Assembly: GCF_025717535.1 (NCBI RefSeq)
Contig: NZ_JAJIRO010000005.1
Location: 372,001-436,000 of the forward strand
Source of the DNA: Paucibacter sp. Y2R2-4
GTDB taxonomy: Bacteria; Pseudomonadota; Gammaproteobacteria; Burkholderiales; Burkholderiaceae_C
Direction of reading: 5' to 3'
Length of the DNA: 64,000 nt
Position numbers and translations under genes: made by a program. Positions 33,833 through 42,428 of this stretch are shown here, piece after piece (within the stretch, counting starts at the first letter, position 1; each line of letters opens with the position of its first letter). Under the pieces are notes generated by a model. That model saw only the letters and a program-made list of their open reading frames with translations. It was not told the DNA's origin and did no database searches.

Positions 33833-34822
33833 ATGAACTTCTTTGCGGTCCTTTTGGCCTTGCTGTGTGAACAGCTGAAACCTCTTCGTCACGGCAATGG
33901 CGTGCATCACGGCGTGATCGGCTGGGTCCGTTGGACCGGTCGTAACTTTGATGCCGGACGGGATCACCACGCCACCGTGGTCTGGGGCATCACTGTGCTT
34001 GGACCGGCTTTGTTGGCTGCCGTTGTCTATCTTGCGGTCGCTCGCTTCAGCTTGATGTTGGCCTTGGCCCTGGATGTTTTGGTCTTGTATCTGACCTTGG
34101 GCTTCCGGCAGTTCAGTCATTACTTCACCGATATTCGCGACGCCTTGGAGCGGGGCGATGATTTGGAAGCCCGGCGGCTGCTGTCCGAGTGGCGTCATTT
34201 GGATGCCAGCGAATTGCCTCGTACCGAATTGGTCCGTCATGCCATTGAGCATTCGCTGCTGGCCGCGCATCGCCATGTCTTTGGCGTGTTTTTCTGGTTT
34301 GTTTTGCTGTCAACTTTGGGGTTGGGTCCGGCCGGTGCGGTGCTGTACCGGATGGCTGAGTTCGTCAGCCGTTATTGGGCGTTCAAGAGTCGCACGCTGG
34401 AAGCGCCGACCAATATGCGCTTGATGGCTTTGTCCCGCATGTTGTTTGCCTGGGTCGATTACATTCCCGCGCGCTTGACGGCCACTGGCTTCACCATCGT
34501 GGGAAATTTTGAAGAAGCGGTGAATGGCTGGCGGCGTGATGCAGGCCTGTGGCTGCACCCCAATGAAGGCATTATTTTGGCCACCGCGGCTGGCGCCCTC
34601 GGTTTGCAATTGGGAGGGGCAGCTGCGCCCGGCGTGACCCCGGATCGAAGCAAGACTTTCAGCTCAGGTATGGACGGAGATGAAACATTGGCCGAAGGCT
34701 CAACGCCTGGACAATTGCCTCAGTTGGGCCATCTGCAGAGCGTGGTTGGCCTGATTTGGCGTTCGGTGGTCCTGTGGATGCTGCTGCTGGCCCTGATGAC
34801 TCTGGCCAATTTGGTGGGCTAG
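33833..34822 (+). CDS. CobD/CbiB-family membrane protein
   Basis: Membrane protein of 329 residues related to adenosylcobinamide-phosphate synthase (CobD/CbiB): MNFFAVLLALLCEQLKPL start, several hydrophobic segments, YRMAEFVSRYW and WVDYIPARLTATGFTIVGNFEEAV motifs. It diverges from canonical CobD and no other cobalamin gene is nearby, so it may be the betaproteobacterial 'CobD/CbiB family protein' of unknown role, possibly not a cobalamin enzyme. The frame upstream of 33833 overlaps the NUDIX gene and was rejected. Confidence 0.82.
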   Translation: MNFFAVLLALLCEQLKPLRHGNGVHHGVIGWVRWTGRNFDAGRDHHATVVWGITVLGPALLAAVVYLAVARFSLMLALALDVLVLYLTLGFRQFSHYFTDIRDALERGDDLEARRLLSEWRHLDASELPRTELVRHAIEHSLLAAHRHVFGVFFWFVLLSTLGLGPAGAVLYRMAEFVSRYWAFKSRTLEAPTNMRLMALSRMLFAWVDYIPARLTATGFTIVGNFEEAVNGWRRDAGLWLHPNEGIILATAAGALGLQLGGAAAPGVTPDRSKTFSSGMDGDETLAEGSTPGQLPQLGHLQSVVGLIWRSVVLWMLLLALMTLANLVG

Positions 34823-34926
34823 CGCGACTCAATCAAGTGTTGGGATTCAGCCGCACCTGCACCGTCTCTTGCCGTTTTCGCGGAGCGCCATCTTCGATCG
34901 GTTTGGCACTTGTGACCTTAGGGGTT

Positions 34927-34953
34927 TAAAGTTCGACCTGCGGATGCCGAAAC
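34927..34953 (+). promoter_or_regulatory. Flagellar sigma-28 (FliA)-type promoter
   Basis: TAAAGTTC (34927-34934), an 11-base spacer and GCCGAAAC (34946-34953). The known sigma-28 consensus is TAAAGTTT-N11-GCCGATAA; the -35 matches at seven of eight and the -10 at six of eight bases with exact spacing. It lies 92 bases before the start of the EF-hand protein gene and points towards it. Confidence 0.65.
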
Positions 34954-35044
34954 CATCCTCATGATCTGTGGCATTTTGTTTGCTCAGTCTTCGCCGGCTT
35001 GAGCGCGTCACAGCCCTGCAATCTCTCTCTAGTGGAGGTTTGCC

Positions 35045-35671
35045 ATGATTACTTCTGTCGCGGGGGCCGCCGAGAAAACTTCCGGCACTGCCGTCCGAAC
35101 CAATGCTGAAGACACGGTGAAGCGCACGGACTCGATTCGTGCAGCCAAGCCTGCTTCCAGTGCAGCGCCGGAGTCCGGGTCTTCGGTGGTCGAGATTTCC
35201 AGTGAAGGCGCACGCCGCGCCGCGCAACAGCAAGCGGTTCAAACGCGGGCGAGCGAGCAAGCGGATCCGTCTCCAATTGCGGCACCAGTCGATCAAGTGT
35301 TCAGTCCGGCCAATGAGCAGGCGCCTTCCACCACCTCGGCGGCCAATGAGTCGACCCGTGCGAGCCTGGCTTCGGCCGCTACTGATTCAAGTGCCCCTTC
35401 AAGCACAAGCTCAAGCGCTACTTCCACGAAACAAGCTGCCAGCACCGTCAAGGAGTTTGACGATGCCGACACCAATCAGGATTACACCGTCAGCGTCTTG
35501 GAGCGCCGTGCCTACGACTTTTTGCATCCCAGCTTGAATGGCAGTAGCGAACAGGATCAGACGGCCTCCTTGGCAAGCTTAGAGGGTCAAAAAGAAGCTC
35601 AGAACTCCCGCGCCATCGATGCAGAGCTGAAGGCTTACACCGAAATCGCCAAGGCCGGCCGGGTGGCCTGA
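35045..35671 (+). CDS. Ser/Ala-rich protein with an EF-hand loop
   Basis: Unrecognised protein of 208 residues, low in complexity: Ser, Ala, Thr and Gln dominate residues 1-135. Near residues 140-151 is a well-formed EF-hand loop, DTNQDYTVSVLE, with ligands at positions 1, 3, 5, 9 and 12 and a hydrophobic residue at 8. No signal peptide or membrane segment is visible. A very strong ribosome binding site (GGAGG) precedes the ATG. A sigma-28-like promoter lies upstream and a bidirectional terminator downstream, so this is a single-gene transcript that may be made with late flagellar genes. A structural, export-related or calcium-sensing role is possible; nothing here decides it. Confidence 0.75.
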   Translation: MITSVAGAAEKTSGTAVRTNAEDTVKRTDSIRAAKPASSAAPESGSSVVEISSEGARRAAQQQAVQTRASEQADPSPIAAPVDQVFSPANEQAPSTTSAANESTRASLASAATDSSAPSSTSSSATSTKQAASTVKEFDDADTNQDYTVSVLERRAYDFLHPSLNGSSEQDQTASLASLEGQKEAQNSRAIDAELKAYTEIAKAGRVA

Positions 35672-35711
35672 GTTCTGCATATCGAATCAGGCGATGGAGT
35701 CGCCCAAAGAA

Positions 35712-35742
35712 AAAGGCCCGCGGAAGCGGGCCTTTGCTTTTC
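35712..35742. terminator. Bidirectional terminator between the EF-hand and Tim44-like genes
   Basis: AAAGGCCCGC-GGAA-GCGGGCCTTT (35712-35735), ten-base arms, with GCTTTTC to the right and AAAGAAAA to the left, so a T-run follows on both strands. Confidence 0.85.
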
Positions 35743-35761
35743 AACGGACTTGCAAGTTCAT

Positions 35762-36727
35762 TCAGGCCGTGGCTTGAATGCCAGCAATGGCCCACTCGCG
35801 GCTTTCGTCGACGGGGCGAACCAGATGCCAGACCTCGTCAAAGTTTTCCGCCGCGGCATCGCTTTGTTCGCGGATCAAGCCCCAGAAGCGAACACTGACA
35901 ATCTGCTGCCCATCATCTTGGGCGCGCTCAATCACCTTGGCATCCAGTTGCAGCACTTCGGTCGACTGTTTGGCGCCTTTGCGGTCCAACAAGTCTTGTT
36001 GAATCACACCGTACATCTCAGGCGTGGTAAAGCGGCGCAGATCGGCTTGGTCGCCCGCGTCATTGGCTGCTTGCAGTCGAATGAAGACTCGCTTGGCCAA
36101 TTGCTCGAAACCGGCAGCATCAAAGCCGTCATGGGCAGGTGCCAAGTTCTGGCTAGCCACTGGGATGCCGGCAGGGGCTTGTACCGGCGCTGAAGCTGGA
36201 GCCGGGAAGGCATTCTGCGGCGGCAGTGTCTGGCTTGCCGGCTGGCTCATCGGGGTCTGGGTCGGGAAGGGCGCACCCGCTCCGGCAAACTGCATGCCTT
36301 CGGGTTTGGCCTTGTTGGCAGCCATACGACGCATGATGAAGCCGATCACGAACATCACCGCGACGCCGATCAGCAGCATGGTCATCATATTGGCCAAGGC
36401 GCCGCCAAGACCGAAATGGCTGGCCAGAGCGGCAATACCCAGACCTGCAGCCAAACCGGCGATGGGCCCCATCCAATTGCGTTTGGGGGCGGCTGCCGCG
36501 GCGGGCGCTGCGGCAGCGCCGGGCGTGGCAGGAGCCGCTTGTTGCGGCGCTGGCGTGGCTGCTTGCTGTGGGGGCGTGCCTTTGCTGGCATCGTGCGTCT
36601 GCTGCGGCGTGGCGCGCTTCATGCCGGAAGACCCTCCGCCGCCCAGTCGTTTCGCTTCGGCATCAAACGAAGTCAAGCTCATGGCCAAAACGGCGACGGC
36701 TGCACTCAAGACAAAGAATCGTTTCAC
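35762..36727 (-). CDS. Tim44-like domain protein
   Basis: Exported or membrane protein of 321 residues: signal peptide (MKRFFVLSAAVAVLAMS...), a Gly-rich and an Ala/Pro-rich linker, a membrane segment (MMTMLLIGVAVMFVIGFIM) near residue 120 and a C-terminal Tim44-like domain (about 200-321) with FDAAGFEQLAKRVFIRLQAAND, EMYGVIQQDL and VRFWGLIREQ. Bacterial Tim44-like proteins are widespread with unsettled roles in membrane or envelope processes. Confidence 0.85.
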   Translation of the reverse strand: MKRFFVLSAAVAVLAMSLTSFDAEAKRLGGGGSSGMKRATPQQTHDASKGTPPQQAATPAPQQAAPATPGAAAAPAAAAAPKRNWMGPIAGLAAGLGIAALASHFGLGGALANMMTMLLIGVAVMFVIGFIMRRMAANKAKPEGMQFAGAGAPFPTQTPMSQPASQTLPPQNAFPAPASAPVQAPAGIPVASQNLAPAHDGFDAAGFEQLAKRVFIRLQAANDAGDQADLRRFTTPEMYGVIQQDLLDRKGAKQSTEVLQLDAKVIERAQDDGQQIVSVRFWGLIREQSDAAAENFDEVWHLVRPVDESREWAIAGIQATA

Positions 36728-36838
36728 TACAAACTTCCTCCAGGCCTACTATGGCCGATCTCCCCATTTTGGGGCAAGCCTTGTGTTCTCAAGCGCCCGT
36801 GCTCAATTAACAGCGCATGAACAGCGGATGAAAACCTC

Positions 36839-37600
36839 TCAGGCCTCGCGCACGTCGGCCAGCACGGTTTGGCCAAAGTCCTCCCGAGCCAGGTAACGCA
36901 AGACCTTGCCTGCTGCTTCTTCCGGGCTCATCAATTGACCGCTGCTCTTGAAACTGGCGAACACGGCTTGATCCGGAAACTTGCGCGGGTCTCCGCTGCG
37001 CAGCTGCAATTGCATCTCGGTGTCAATGATGCCGGGGGCCAGCGACACGATGCGGGCACCGTCTGGCTTGGCCGCTTCATCCAAAGCCATGGCGCGCGAC
37101 AGATTGTCCATGCCCGCTTTCGCCGCGCAGTAGGCGGCGCTGCCGGCCATGGCGCGTCGGCCCAAACCGGATGAGATATTCAGAATGCGACGTTGCGCTC
37201 CCAGATGATTCGTCGCTCGCAAAAAGGCGCTGCTCAGCAAGAGGCAAGCTTCCAGCCCCACCCGAATGGCATTGGACAAGTCTTGAAGAGAAGTGTCGTC
37301 AACAGGCCCAGGTTGAGCGACGACGCCTGCGTTATTGATCAGGCAGGCCTGTTGGAAGCGATCTTTGGGCTGTGCCTTCAGCCAATCTTCCAAGGCTTCA
37401 GCGGCAGTGAGTGGTTGGGCCAGATCGAATGACCATTGCTCCAAGGCTGCCCCGCAGTTTTTCGCCTGCGCGTTCAGGGCTTCACTCTGGCCTCGTGAGA
37501 TGCCGATCACCAGGTTTTGGGGAGACAGCAATTGCTGCGCCATGGCCAAGCCCATGCCGCGAGAGGCGCCGGTGACGATGTAAAGGCATTGATGAGTCAT
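36839..37600 (-). CDS. SDR-family NAD(P)-dependent oxidoreductase
   Basis: Short-chain dehydrogenase/reductase of 253 residues with the dinucleotide motif TGASRGMG near the N-terminus, NNAGVV, the catalytic Ser in NISSGLG and YCAAK (catalytic Tyr and Lys). Overall similar to sepiapterin/benzil reductases. Its start overlaps the DUF938 gene stop by four bases. Substrate unknown. Confidence 0.9.
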   Translation of the reverse strand: MTHQCLYIVTGASRGMGLAMAQQLLSPQNLVIGISRGQSEALNAQAKNCGAALEQWSFDLAQPLTAAEALEDWLKAQPKDRFQQACLINNAGVVAQPGPVDDTSLQDLSNAIRVGLEACLLLSSAFLRATNHLGAQRRILNISSGLGRRAMAGSAAYCAAKAGMDNLSRAMALDEAAKPDGARIVSLAPGIIDTEMQLQLRSGDPRKFPDQAVFASFKSSGQLMSPEEAAGKVLRYLAREDFGQTVLADVREA

Positions 37601-38214
37601 GGCTGGGCTTGCGTAGGGTTAGGTGACGGGCTGAATTGAAACACCAGCAGCAGGTTGTTGGCGGGCATTTGCAGCTTCTGATGCAGATGCAAGCCTAGGC
37701 TTTGAGCCTCTTGAGCAACGGCGGCCAAAGAGCGCAGACCCCAGGCGGGGTCACGGCGACGGAGGTCGGCATCAAAGTCCAAATTGCTGGGGGCCGTGGC
37801 TTCGCCAGGCACGAAAAACGGACCATAAATGATCAAACGCCCCTGCTCGTGCAGGTGGCGCTGTGCGCCTCGCATCAGGGCCGCACAGTTGGACCAGTCC
37901 GAGATGTGCAGCATATTCGCGCAGTAGATCAGATCGAGCTGCTGATGGCTTGGCGGCAAATGCCAATCGGATTGGCTGACATCCAGCTGCACTGCCTGGG
38001 GCGCATTCGGGCAGCGCTCCGCAATTGAGGCCAGCGCTTCCTCTGAAGGATCGGAGCCCAGCCACTGCCAAGCCGGCAGGGCCTGAATGAAGTGCTCCAG
38101 ATGCTGGCCGGTACCGCTGGCGATTTCAAGCGCGAGGCCATGCTTGGGCAGCAGGCTCAGCAAGGCTTGCAAGATGGGCTGCCGGTTGCGCTCGGCGGCG
38201 GGCGAATGAAGCAT
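37597..38214 (-). CDS. DUF938 family protein, SAM-methyltransferase-like
   Basis: Cytoplasmic protein of 205 residues with a class-I methyltransferase fold: SPAAERNRQPILQAL start, the SAM loop LEIASGTGQHLEHF, WLGSDPS, and YCANMLHISDW. The DUF938 family has no firmly assigned substrate. Coupled to the SDR gene downstream. Confidence 0.9.
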   Translation of the reverse strand: MLHSPAAERNRQPILQALLSLLPKHGLALEIASGTGQHLEHFIQALPAWQWLGSDPSEEALASIAERCPNAPQAVQLDVSQSDWHLPPSHQQLDLIYCANMLHISDWSNCAALMRGAQRHLHEQGRLIIYGPFFVPGEATAPSNLDFDADLRRRDPAWGLRSLAAVAQEAQSLGLHLHQKLQMPANNLLLVFQFSPSPNPTQAQP

Positions 38215-38262
38215 GGCAAAGGGCTTTCGCTGAGAAGGCGGGAAGTAGGTCGGATGGATGAG

Positions 38263-39012
38263 TTAAAACTCTGGCGGGCATTCAAACTTCAAGCCCAGTG
38301 CGGGCAACTCCAGCACTCGGGCGTGTAGATAGAGCCTGGGGGCCTGATCAGTCTCAGGGCCGTACAGCGTGTCACCGATGATGGGATGCCCCAGCGCCAG
38401 CATATGCACCCGCAGCTGGTGGGTGCGTCCGGTCACGGGCTCGAGTTCAAGCCGGCTGTAGCGGGGCAGGCCGGGTCTGGCCAAATTGGCTAAATTGGCT
38501 AAATTGGCTAAATTGGCAGAACGGCTTGGACTGGCGCATGGCCCCTGTAACACGCGGTAGCGGGTCAGGGAGGGCTTGCCCAGAGCAAAGTCTACTTTTT
38601 GGCGAGGGCGGTTGGGCCAGTCGGTGAGTAGGGGCAAGTTCACTTCCGACCATTCCTGCGCAGGTGTGGAGCTCACATCGCCGTGCACCAAGGCCTCATA
38701 ACGTTTGTGGACCTGCCGGGCTTCAAAGGCCATGCTGAGTTGTCGCTGCGATGCCGGGCCGCGCGCCAACAAGAGCAAGCCTGAGGTCGCCATGTCCAAG
38801 CGGTGCACGATCAAGGCTTCGGGAAACTGCTGCTGGATTCGGTGAATCACACAGTCTTGCTTGTCGGGGCCGCGGCCGGGGACCGAGAGCAGCCCGGCGG
38901 GCTTGTTGACGACCAGCAAGTCGGCATTGGCAAAAAGCAGAGGCACTTCGTCCCAGGGGCCGGCTGGATCTGGCGCAGGCAAGCCCAAGTCGGTCAAAAC
39001 TGATCCACCCAA
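38263..39012 (-). CDS. RluA-type pseudouridine synthase
   Basis: Converts specific uridines in rRNA or tRNA to pseudouridine. About 249 residues from a TTG at 39012 (a second TTG at 38997 abuts the upstream stop; the start is uncertain). Motifs: [30 protein letters not shown] with the catalytic Asp, and [10 protein letters not shown]. No S4 domain, so similar to RluA rather than RluC/D. An unusual insert of four tandem nine-base repeats (38483-38518) encodes [12 protein letters not shown] in a loop. The gene overlaps the phosphatase gene by 19 bases. Confidence 0.9.
   Translation of the reverse strand: MGGSVLTDLGLPAPDPAGPWDEVPLLFANADLLVVNKPAGLLSVPGRGPDKQDCVIHRIQQQFPEALIVHRLDMATSGLLLLARGPASQRQLSMAFEARQVHKRYEALVHGDVSSTPAQEWSEVNLPLLTDWPNRPRQKVDFALGKPSLTRYRVLQGPCASPSRSANLANLANLANLARPGLPRYSRLELEPVTGRTHQLRVHMLALGHPIIGDTLYGPETDQAPRLYLHARVLELPALGLKFECPPEF
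38483..38518 (-). repeat. Four nine-base tandem repeats inside the pseudouridine synthase gene
   Basis: AAATTGGCT x 3 plus AAATTGGCA on the plus strand, encoding a repeated Asn-Leu-Ala. The unit is a multiple of three, so copy-number change keeps the frame. Confidence 0.9.
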
Positions 39013-39488
39013 GCTGATTGCAAAGCGGATTGGGGATTGGAGCCAGCAGCCCGCACCGCCGCCAGCGCTTCTTCACGGCTGGCCCCCAAAGACTTCAACA
39101 CGCAGGCGGCCACGGTGCCGGTGCGGCCGATGCCGGCTGCGCAATGCAGCAGCACTTGCTCGCCGAGGTTCAGGCTGTGGCAAATCTGTTCGACACCGAG
39201 CCGGAAGGCCGTGGGGTCGGCGCCGAGACCAAAGTCCCGCATCGGCAAATGCTGCCAGCGAAAAGGCAATCGACCTTCGGCAATTGCCTTGTGATAGGCC
39301 GGAGACAAATGCGCGACTTCTTCCAGAGGATTCAAGCAAACCACCAAATTGAGGCTGCGCTGACGTGCTTCATCCAAAAAACCGCCCCAGGATTCCAGTC
39401 GTCCCGGCATGGACTGCAGCCACAGGCGTGCCTGGGGCAGAGGAGGTTTGTGAAGAGAAGCGGGGAGTGAAACGGGGCGAAATGGCAT
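38994..39488 (-). CDS. Dual-specificity/tyrosine phosphatase-like protein
   Basis: Cys-based phosphatase of 164 residues: the P-loop [10 protein letters not shown] holds nucleophile Cys116 and Arg122; an upstream Asp in MRDFG (Asp85) can be the general acid. The ATG at 39488 was chosen because AGGGGC lies just before it. No signal peptide. Overlaps the pseudouridine synthase gene. Substrates may be proteins or phosphoinositides/RNA; unknown. Confidence 0.85.
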   Translation of the reverse strand: MPFRPVSLPASLHKPPLPQARLWLQSMPGRLESWGGFLDEARQRSLNLVVCLNPLEEVAHLSPAYHKAIAEGRLPFRWQHLPMRDFGLGADPTAFRLGVEQICHSLNLGEQVLLHCAAGIGRTGTVAACVLKSLGASREEALAAVRAAGSNPQSALQSAWVDQF

Positions 39489-39536
39489 GCCCCTATTTTC
39501 AGCCAAAGCTGTCAAAGGCCTGATGCCTATCTGGTT

Positions 39537-39555
39537 AATAAACTTTTTGTTTATT
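39537..39555. promoter_or_regulatory. AT-rich palindrome, candidate operator
   Basis: AATAAAC-TTTTT-GTTTATT, a perfect seven-base-arm palindrome in an AT-rich stretch, upstream of the small frame and MFS gene that precede a winged-helix regulator gene. It may be the regulator's own operator or part of the promoter. Confidence 0.45.
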
Positions 39556-39584
39556 TATCTGGGGTGTGACGGCATGATGGCTTG

Positions 39585-39701
39585 ATGTTGAAGACGCTTG
39601 GACTTGATTTGAATGCCTCAGACGAGGCAACGCGCCGAGCAAAGCACCTGATTTTGCTGAATGCAAGTGCTCGCCAGGGCGTCGAAGAGGTGGCTCCTTG
39701 A
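39585..39701 (+). CDS. Possible small protein (38 residues) coupled to the MFS gene
   Basis: Frame starting ATG at 39585 (MLKTLGLDLNASDEATRRAK...) and ending TGA at 39699-39701, so that it overlaps the MFS TTG start at 39698 (TTGA). The residues look like a soluble amphipathic helix. The overlap suggests translational coupling, perhaps a leader peptide or a real small gene. I do not recognise a family; no strong ribosome binding site is seen. Confidence 0.35.
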   Translation: MLKTLGLDLNASDEATRRAKHLILLNASARQGVEEVAP

Positions 39702-40984
39702 CGGCGGGCTTGAAGCCGGCACCAGACCTGAGCGCAATCACGGTGCGCCATCCTCAATGGGTGTTGGTGGCCGTGTGTGCGTTGGCGCTGATGAGCACCA
39801 TCGGCGTGTCCATGCCCTATCCCATCTTGGCGCCGATTTTTGTTGGAGGCCCGGTTGACGGCTTTACCCACTTTGCCGGCTTGGACCCGAAGTTCTTGAT
39901 GGGCTTGGCGCTGGCGGCCAATCCTTTGGGCATCTTGCTGGGCAGCTTGTTCATTGGCCCCTTGTCAGACCGCCAGGGACGCCGCCAAGTTTTGGGTTTG
40001 ACTCTAAGCGCGACCCTGTTGGGCCATGCCTTGACCGCCTATGCCTTGAGCGAACGGGACTACCTCTTGTTTATTTTTGCCCGGTGGGTGACCGGTCTGA
40101 CCGAGAGCAATGTGGCTGTGGCGCGGGCCTTGTTGGCCGATATGCATGCGCAAATCGACCGCACCCGCGCTTTTGCTTGGCTCAATGCTTGTTTGTATAT
40201 GGGCTGGCTCTTGGGGCCTTTGGTGGGGGGACTGACGCTGCCCTTGGGCGAAGCGGTGCCCTTTGTTTTGGCCGGTCTGGCCATGCTGCCTTGCCTGATG
40301 GTGCTGATGCTCTGGGTTCCTGCAGGTCAACCTCCTCTTGTTGATGGAAGCCAGCCGAAAAGAGGCTTTTGGTCTGCGCTTGGCGAGCAGCAGGTTCTGG
40401 GCTTGCTGCGTCGCGATCGGTTGCTGGCGACCTTGTTTGCGCTGCAGCTGTTTTACTGCCTGGGCGTCAACGCTTTGTATGAATTCGCGCCGCTGTGGAT
40501 GTTGGAGAACCTGGGTTTTGGCAGTGTGGGCATCGCCTGGGTGACGGCGGCACAGTGTGCTGCCATGACCACGGCCAGCGTGATAGCCGGCAAGTTGCGC
40601 CAAAGCCGACGACCGCTGCGGCGCGCCGGTTTGTTAGCTCTGTGTGCCGCGCTGGGGCTGAGCGCCTTGGCTGTTTTGCCAGGTCAGCTGGGCTTGGCCG
40701 CCATCATTGGTTTGGGCCTGCCTTTGGCGCTGTACAACGCGGTGCTGCCGGCTTGGGTGTCAGAGCGCTTCGCCGACTATGGGCAAGGGCGGGTGATGGG
40801 CCTGCTCTCGACCATCTTCTGCCTGGCCAATGTTTTGATGGCGCTGGCCGGAGGGCTGATCTCTATGCTCTCAACCCGATGGATCATGGGCTTAGGCGGG
40901 CTCACCTGTGTGATTGCTGCGCTGGCGCTCTTGCGTCTGGCGAATCAAGAGGCCGGGCGGCCCGATGAGGGGAGCAAGCCGTGA
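39698..40984 (+). CDS. MFS transporter
   Basis: Major facilitator superfamily membrane protein of 428 residues, about 12 segments. Motif GPLSDRQGRRQVLG follows segment 2 (the family's loop 2-3 motif A), with YLLFIFARWVTGLTESNVAVARALLADM typical of drug:H+ antiporter group DHA1 such as the TetA type. It begins at a TTG with AGAGG upstream, and its last codons overlap the GTG of the regulator gene. An exporter regulated by the next gene is likely. Confidence 0.88.
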   Translation: MTAGLKPAPDLSAITVRHPQWVLVAVCALALMSTIGVSMPYPILAPIFVGGPVDGFTHFAGLDPKFLMGLALAANPLGILLGSLFIGPLSDRQGRRQVLGLTLSATLLGHALTAYALSERDYLLFIFARWVTGLTESNVAVARALLADMHAQIDRTRAFAWLNACLYMGWLLGPLVGGLTLPLGEAVPFVLAGLAMLPCLMVLMLWVPAGQPPLVDGSQPKRGFWSALGEQQVLGLLRRDRLLATLFALQLFYCLGVNALYEFAPLWMLENLGFGSVGIAWVTAAQCAAMTTASVIAGKLRQSRRPLRRAGLLALCAALGLSALAVLPGQLGLAAIIGLGLPLALYNAVLPAWVSERFADYGQGRVMGLLSTIFCLANVLMALAGGLISMLSTRWIMGLGGLTCVIAALALLRLANQEAGRPDEGSKP

Positions 40985-41625
40985 AGGCGAGTACCGATCT
41001 CATGCTGGAGCAATTGAAGCGTCATGGGCCCCAATCGGCCACCGCTCTGGCCCATGCTTGTTCCATCACGCCCATGGGGGCGCACAAACAGCTGCAGCTC
41101 TTGCTGGCGCAGGGCCTGGTGGTCTTCGGTGAAAGCAGTGCCTCAGGTGTCGGTCGGCCTCAGCGCATCTGGCGCCTGACGGCGGCTGGCCATGGCCGCT
41201 TTCCCGATCGCCATGGCGATCTTTCGGTGCAACTGATTCGTCAAATCAAGCAGACCTTAGGGCCACAAGCCTTGGACCGGCTGATCACCGCCCGAGAGGA
41301 AGAAAGTCTGCTGCTGTACCAAGGCCGTCTGGCTGGCTTGAAAGGCTTGGCTGAACGGGTTCAGACCCTGGCCGCCATGCGCCTGGAGGAGGGCTATATG
41401 GCGAGGGCGGAAGTCGATGGCGAAAGGCCAGGCGCTTACTTGCTGATCGAGGACCATTGCCCCATTTGCGCTGCTGCGACCGAATGTCAGGGTTTTTGCC
41501 GCTCTGAGTTGAATCTGTTTCAGCGCTGCATGGGTGAACAAGTGAAGGTCTCGCGCGCCGAGCATCAGTTGGACCGGGCCAGGCGTTGCGCTTATCGCTT
41601 TGAGGAGTTGAGCTCGCCCGCTTGA
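40981..41625 (+). CDS. Winged-helix regulator with C-terminal cysteine cluster (SufR-like)
   Basis: Transcription regulator of 214 residues, GTG start, overlapping the MFS stop by four bases. The N-terminal winged helix is LKRHGPQSATALAHACSITPMGAHKQLQLLL...GVGRPQRIWRLTAAG. The C-terminal half contains Cys160, Cys163, Cys169, Cys173, Cys183 and Cys203 in a DHCPICAAATECQGFCR context, the cluster pattern of COG2345/SufR-type Fe-S sensing regulators. It may sense iron-sulfur, redox or nitric oxide state and control the MFS transporter. Confidence 0.83.
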   Translation: MKASTDLMLEQLKRHGPQSATALAHACSITPMGAHKQLQLLLAQGLVVFGESSASGVGRPQRIWRLTAAGHGRFPDRHGDLSVQLIRQIKQTLGPQALDRLITAREEESLLLYQGRLAGLKGLAERVQTLAAMRLEEGYMARAEVDGERPGAYLLIEDHCPICAAATECQGFCRSELNLFQRCMGEQVKVSRAEHQLDRARRCAYRFEELSSPA

Positions 41626-41648
41626 GGGGTCTCTGTGCCAAGCGGCGT

Positions 41649-42428
41649 CTATGCCTGGCGCTTCTTCCTTCGCCGCCAAGCCAGCGCCAAACCGAGCACG
41701 AGCAATAAGAGCCCCAAGGCCAAGAGTAAAGCCGGCACGCCCAGATCTTGCGGATCTTGGAGCCAAGCCAAGATCCAGTCCATAAAGAAGGCCATGGCCA
41801 AAATGCTGGGCGACATGCCGATCAAGGTGCCAAGCAGCAAGTCGCGCAAGCGGATATGGGTCGCTCCTGCCGCCATATTGGCCACCGCAAACGGTGCCAG
41901 CGGTACGACGCGCAGCGTGATCACCGCCCACAAGCCACGCGCCCCTAGGCTCTGGCTGAGCAGTCGCACCCGTGGGCCGGCCAGGGTTTGCAAGGCTTGG
42001 TGGCCCAAATGATGGCCAATGGCATGGCTGATGCTGGCGCTGATCAAAGCCCCGATCAACACCGTCGCAAATCCGGCCCAGGGCCCTAGCACCGCAATGA
42101 CCAGCAGCGCCAGCAGTCCCAAGGGCACGGCCAAGGAGAGCGCCAGCGTGAACAAGGCCAGGACCCAGCCAGGACCGGCCGATTGCGCCGAGGCTTGCAA
42201 TAGCGCGAGTGACTGCTTCAGGTCCTGGCTGCCCGCGCTCCAATACACGGCCAGAGTGATCAAAGTGATCAAGCATGCGCCTAGCACCAAGAGCCGCGTC
42301 AGCGCCTTGAACCGGGCAGATCTCACATGGCGGTCTGCGGTCAATTCTTCCGGCTCATGGCTGTCATTGGGCGCGCTGGAGGGCCGGCCCTTGCTTGGCG
42401 TCTCGGCCGGTCGAAGGTCCGAGCTCAT
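41649..42428 (-). CDS. VTT-domain membrane protein (TVP38/TMEM64, DedA-like)
   Basis: Inner-membrane protein of 259 residues. It has an N-terminal polar tail (residues 1-45), a first segment (LLVLGACLITLITLAVY), then the VTT/SNARE-associated core with LGPWAGFATVLIGALISASISHAIGHHLG, LRVVPLAPFAVANMAAG and a final segment with a basic tail RRRKKRQA. Eukaryotic and bacterial VTT proteins include lipid scramblases and polyprenyl-phosphate carriers. Its ATG overlaps the NRPS stop (ATGA), so it is made together with the NRPS. A role in moving the NRPS product or its lipid precursor is inference from this coupling. Confidence 0.88.
   Translation of the reverse strand: MSSDLRPAETPSKGRPSSAPNDSHEPEELTADRHVRSARFKALTRLLVLGACLITLITLAVYWSAGSQDLKQSLALLQASAQSAGPGWVLALFTLALSLAVPLGLLALLVIAVLGPWAGFATVLIGALISASISHAIGHHLGHQALQTLAGPRVRLLSQSLGARGLWAVITLRVVPLAPFAVANMAAGATHIRLRDLLLGTLIGMSPSILAMAFFMDWILAWLQDPQDLGVPALLLALGLLLLVLGLALAWRRRKKRQA

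Noticed and set aside
33833-34822. CobD-like gene as evidence of a cobalamin pathway here
   Set aside because: No other cob/cbi gene or cobalamin riboswitch in the window; the protein diverges from canonical CobD.
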